Source: an uncultured SAR116 cluster alpha proteobacterium
GTDB lineage: Bacteria; Pseudomonadota; Alphaproteobacteria; Puniceispirillales; Marisalimonadaceae
DNA length: 43,820 nt
Direction: 5' to 3'
NCBI GenBank assembly: GCA_902630555.1
Contig: CACOVB010000004.1
Span: forward strand, 1-43,820
Both the position numbers and the translations under genes were made by a program. A model generated the notes under the pieces. It was not told the DNA's origin. It saw only the letters and a program-made list of their open reading frames with translations, and made no database searches. Within the stretch, counting starts at the first letter, position 1. Every line of letters starts with the position of its first letter. Of this stretch, positions 41,232 through 43,820 are shown piece by piece.

Positions 41232-42197
41232 ATGCGTAGTTCAAAAAAAAATATACTTACCAAAACTCTTAAACTTCTTAGATGTCCTAAAACTTTTCAA
41301 TCTTTAGAATTGACAAAAAACAATCTTATTTCAATTGATAAAAAAAATAGGTATAAAATAGAACAACCAAATATACCTGTCTTTTTTTCAGATGAAGCAT
41401 TTACTGACACATCAATACAAAAAGATCATTACAATAATATTTATAAAACTTATATTGAAAACTTATCGTATCCACATACGATTGAATATTATGATTATTT
41501 AGATAAAAAATTCATCAATCTTATAAAAAATAAAAAGTTTAATGTTTTTCTTGAACTTTGCTGTGGAAGCGGGGAAGGAATAAAATTATTTGTAAATAAT
41601 TATGGCCATGCAATAGGTGTTGATATTTCAATTAAAATGCTAAATAAGGCTTATGCCTCAAAACCAACTTCAAATATTCAATATTTACAGGGCGATGCAA
41701 TCAACTTGCCCATAAAAGATAATACTATTGATTGTTTAGTTATGTTAGGAGGAATTCATCATATTTCTGATAGAAATAAATTATTTAAAGAAGTTAGTAG
41801 AGTTTTAAAATCTGATGGCATTTTTCTTTGGCGAGATCCAGTAGATGATTTTATTTTTTGGAGACTTATTAGAAAAATCATTTACAAATTTTCTCCTTTA
41901 TTAGATGAAAAAACCGAAGAACCACTTAGATTTAATTCAACAAAAAAACAATTATCTAGAAATGGTTTAAATCTAAAAAAATGGGAAACAGTTGGTTTTT
42001 TTGGTTATTGTTTGTTTATGAATAGTGATGTACTATTTTTTAATAGATTTTTTAGTAAAATACCAAAAATAAGAACAATTGTTAAAATGTTTATTCAAAT
42101 AGATGAATTTATTACTAATTTAAATTTTATGAAAAATAGAGGACTAATTGTCATTGGTATGGCAAAAAATACCAAAGTCAACCATAATTTTAAATAA
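41232..42197 (+). CDS. SAM-dependent methyltransferase with Trm112-like N-terminal segment
   Basis: LLRCPKTFQSLELTKNNLIS...YKIEQPNIPVFF then FLELCCGSGEGIKLFV, GVDISIKMLNKA, LVMLGGIHHISDRNKLFKEVSRVLKSDGIFLW. Confidence 0.85.
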   Translation: MRSSKKNILTKTLKLLRCPKTFQSLELTKNNLISIDKKNRYKIEQPNIPVFFSDEAFTDTSIQKDHYNNIYKTYIENLSYPHTIEYYDYLDKKFINLIKNKKFNVFLELCCGSGEGIKLFVNNYGHAIGVDISIKMLNKAYASKPTSNIQYLQGDAINLPIKDNTIDCLVMLGGIHHISDRNKLFKEVSRVLKSDGIFLWRDPVDDFIFWRLIRKIIYKFSPLLDEKTEEPLRFNSTKKQLSRNGLNLKKWETVGFFGYCLFMNSDVLFFNRFFSKIPKIRTIVKMFIQIDEFITNLNFMKNRGLIVIGMAKNTKVNHNFK

Positions 42198-42201
42198 AGG
42201 T

Positions 42202-43017
42202 TTATTGAATTTTATTTTTTTTGACCATCTCGTTTAAAAAATCTAATATTATATCATTAAATATTTTAGGGTTTTCAATGTTAGTGAGGTGACCAGCACC
42301 ATCAATAACAAATAATTTACTATTTTTAATTAATTTATGAATTTTTAATGCCATAGATGGTGGTGTTAATGTATCCTTTTCACCAACTATTACTAAAGTT
42401 GGGACATCAATTTTTTCAAAAATATGTTGATGAGAAGTAGACATAGAAGCGTCTATAGTTTTTAAATAGCTTTCTTTGTGTAATTTACTCATAGAATTTA
42501 CTAATTCTTCAATAGCAGCTTCATTATTTAAATCACCTACTAAGGTCTTTGTTACTGGGAGGGCAATATCTTTAGGTTGTAATCCATCCAAAAGAGGTTT
42601 TTTTCTACTATTAATAAATTTGTCTATTTCATCTTTTTCCAAATTTCCTAAGCCGAAATGAGTATCACATAGTACCATAGATTTAACTTTGTCAGGATGT
42701 TTTTCAAAAAATAAACATGCAATTTGTCCACCCATAGACAAGCCGATGATATGTGCTTTTTTTTTATCAAAATATTTATAGATACTTAATAAATCATTTA
42801 TGACATCGTCGAATAAAAGTTCACCTTTATAATCTTCACTTTCACCATAACCTCGTGTGTCCCAGGCAACACATAAAAAATTTTTTGATAGTATAGGGAA
42901 ATTTAAATCCCAATTGTCTTTGTTTCCACCTATTCCATGTAAAAAAATTAATAGATCGCCTGTCCCATCATATTTGATGCTTATTTTAGGTTCATTAGAA
43001 ACAAAAGTTTTTTTCAT
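42202..43017 (-). CDS. alpha/beta hydrolase (3-oxoadipate enol-lactonase-like)
   Basis: LIFLHGIGGNKDNW, AWDTRGYGESE, IIGLSMGGQIA nucleophile elbow, VPTLVIVGEKDTLTPP, IDGAGHLTNIENP. Confidence 0.88.
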   Translation of the reverse strand: MKKTFVSNEPKISIKYDGTGDLLIFLHGIGGNKDNWDLNFPILSKNFLCVAWDTRGYGESEDYKGELLFDDVINDLLSIYKYFDKKKAHIIGLSMGGQIACLFFEKHPDKVKSMVLCDTHFGLGNLEKDEIDKFINSRKKPLLDGLQPKDIALPVTKTLVGDLNNEAAIEELVNSMSKLHKESYLKTIDASMSTSHQHIFEKIDVPTLVIVGEKDTLTPPSMALKIHKLIKNSKLFVIDGAGHLTNIENPKIFNDIILDFLNEMVKKNKIQ

Positions 43018-43093
43018 AAATTATTAAATATCTTTTTAATTTAAAATTATCTAAAAGATATATATTATAACTATAAATTTTTATAAAATTAAA

Positions 43094-43312
43094 ATGAATT
43101 TATTTAAATTAAGCAGAATTATATCTCTAATTAGTTTTTTTTGTATAATAATATCATTTTACTTATTAATTTTTGAAAAAAAAAGTGCCACAATAGATGA
43201 ATTAGTTTTAGTCGTATTAGTATCAATTGTATATTTGGTGCCAATTTTGATTTTTAATTATGTTTGTTTTAGAGAAATTACTTTCTGGATAAAAAAGACT
43301 AGAGACGAATAG
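43094..43312 (+). CDS. hypothetical two-TM membrane protein
   Basis: 72 aa, two hydrophobic segments; no recognised family. Confidence 0.45.
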   Translation: MNLFKLSRIISLISFFCIIISFYLLIFEKKSATIDELVLVVLVSIVYLVPILIFNYVCFREITFWIKKTRDE

Positions 43313-43682
43313 AATTTAAATAAATTTTAATTTTTTTTTCATAAGAAAAACATGAATTATTTTTAAACTTTTGAAAATATTTTTCCGTTTCACCTTTAAT
43401 TTCGTAGTTAATAAAATTTACACAGCTTTTGATATAATTATTTATTTCAATAAGTAAATTTTCATTTATACCATCAATTGTTTTATCATTTGTAAGTTTA
43501 ATTAATTGTAATAATTCATTTTGTGTAAAGGTATTAAAAACAAAACTCAATTGTAAATAAGTATCTTCATACATATAATCGTGGGGAATTTCTTCGTTCC
43601 ATATTTCGTTAGGTAAAGTCCAATTTTGGTTTAAATTAAATTTTAGAAGTTTAAGTTTTAATTCTTGAAAAGTATCTATCAT
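43299..43682 (-). CDS. hypothetical protein
   Basis: 127 aa soluble ORF MIDTFQELKLKLLKFNLNQNWTLPNEIWNEEIPHDYMYEDTYLQLSFVF...; no recognised family. Confidence 0.5.
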   Translation of the reverse strand: MIDTFQELKLKLLKFNLNQNWTLPNEIWNEEIPHDYMYEDTYLQLSFVFNTFTQNELLQLIKLTNDKTIDGINENLLIEINNYIKSCVNFINYEIKGETEKYFQKFKNNSCFSYEKKIKIYLNSIRL

Positions 43683-43697
43683 TTAATATTCAAAATC

Positions 43698-43717
43698 ATG
43701 GGGAATAAATTCCCCAT
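43698..43717. other. perfect 8-bp inverted repeat (atggggaa-taaa-ttccccat), terminator-like on + strand (followed by TTTTAATTTTT)
   Basis: Direct reading of sequence; orientation of function uncertain. Confidence 0.5.
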
Positions 43718-43734
43718 TTTAATTTTTAAGTTTT

Positions 43735-43808
43735 CACTTTCCTATATTTGACTATAGGAAGTGGTAACGAATAAAATTATAATAGACATAGACCACCTCC
43801 TTTCTAAA
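43735..43808 (-). promoter_or_regulatory. putative translation/attenuation leader: extended Shine-Dalgarno, 15-codon ORF, mutually exclusive hairpins
   Basis: Minus strand TTTAGAAAGGAGGTGGTCTATGTCTATTATAATTTTATTCGTTACCACTTCCTATAGTCAAATATAGGAAAGTG; AGGAGGTGGT can pair with ACCACTTCCT, and CACTTCCTATA can pair with TATAGGAAAGTG (one bulge). Confidence 0.5.
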
Positions 43809-43820
43809 GTTAAATTATTT

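Overview
AT-rich, gene-dense bacterial window with the gene content and style of a SAR11/Pelagibacterales-like alphaproteobacterium (taxonomy is inference). The first ~33.8 kb is mostly recognisable core metabolism: purU (apparently frameshifted), trxB, an ADC/agmatinase/carboxyspermidine polyamine cluster, msrA, rpmJ (missed by the ORF track), an FMN hydroxyacid dehydrogenase, a TarD-like D-tartrate dehydratase, fumC, sspB, a circularly permuted two-piece tmRNA (tag ANDNYAPVAAAA), thyA, folA, mrp, hflKC, degP-like, serB, miaA, ilvBHC, mreBCD-mrdA-rodA, an SbmA/BacA-like transporter, a glycosyltransferase, glmU and glmS. From ~33.8 kb the window becomes accessory: a doubly broken recombinase-like pseudogene, tiny membrane ORFs, orphan secreted proteins, a GtrB/AsnB/GtrA operon, a GT-C glycosyltransferase, two methyltransferases, an alpha/beta hydrolase and unknown ORFs. 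The most unusual signals are (1) a possible RNA switch at the right edge (minus strand): an unusually long Shine-Dalgarno, a 15-codon ORF and mutually exclusive hairpins, (2) the glmS-adjacent pseudogene with an in-frame TGA where Trp fits, (3) the purU frameshift, and (4) ssrA sitting next to sspB. No CRISPR array, rRNA, tRNA or intact mobile element was found.
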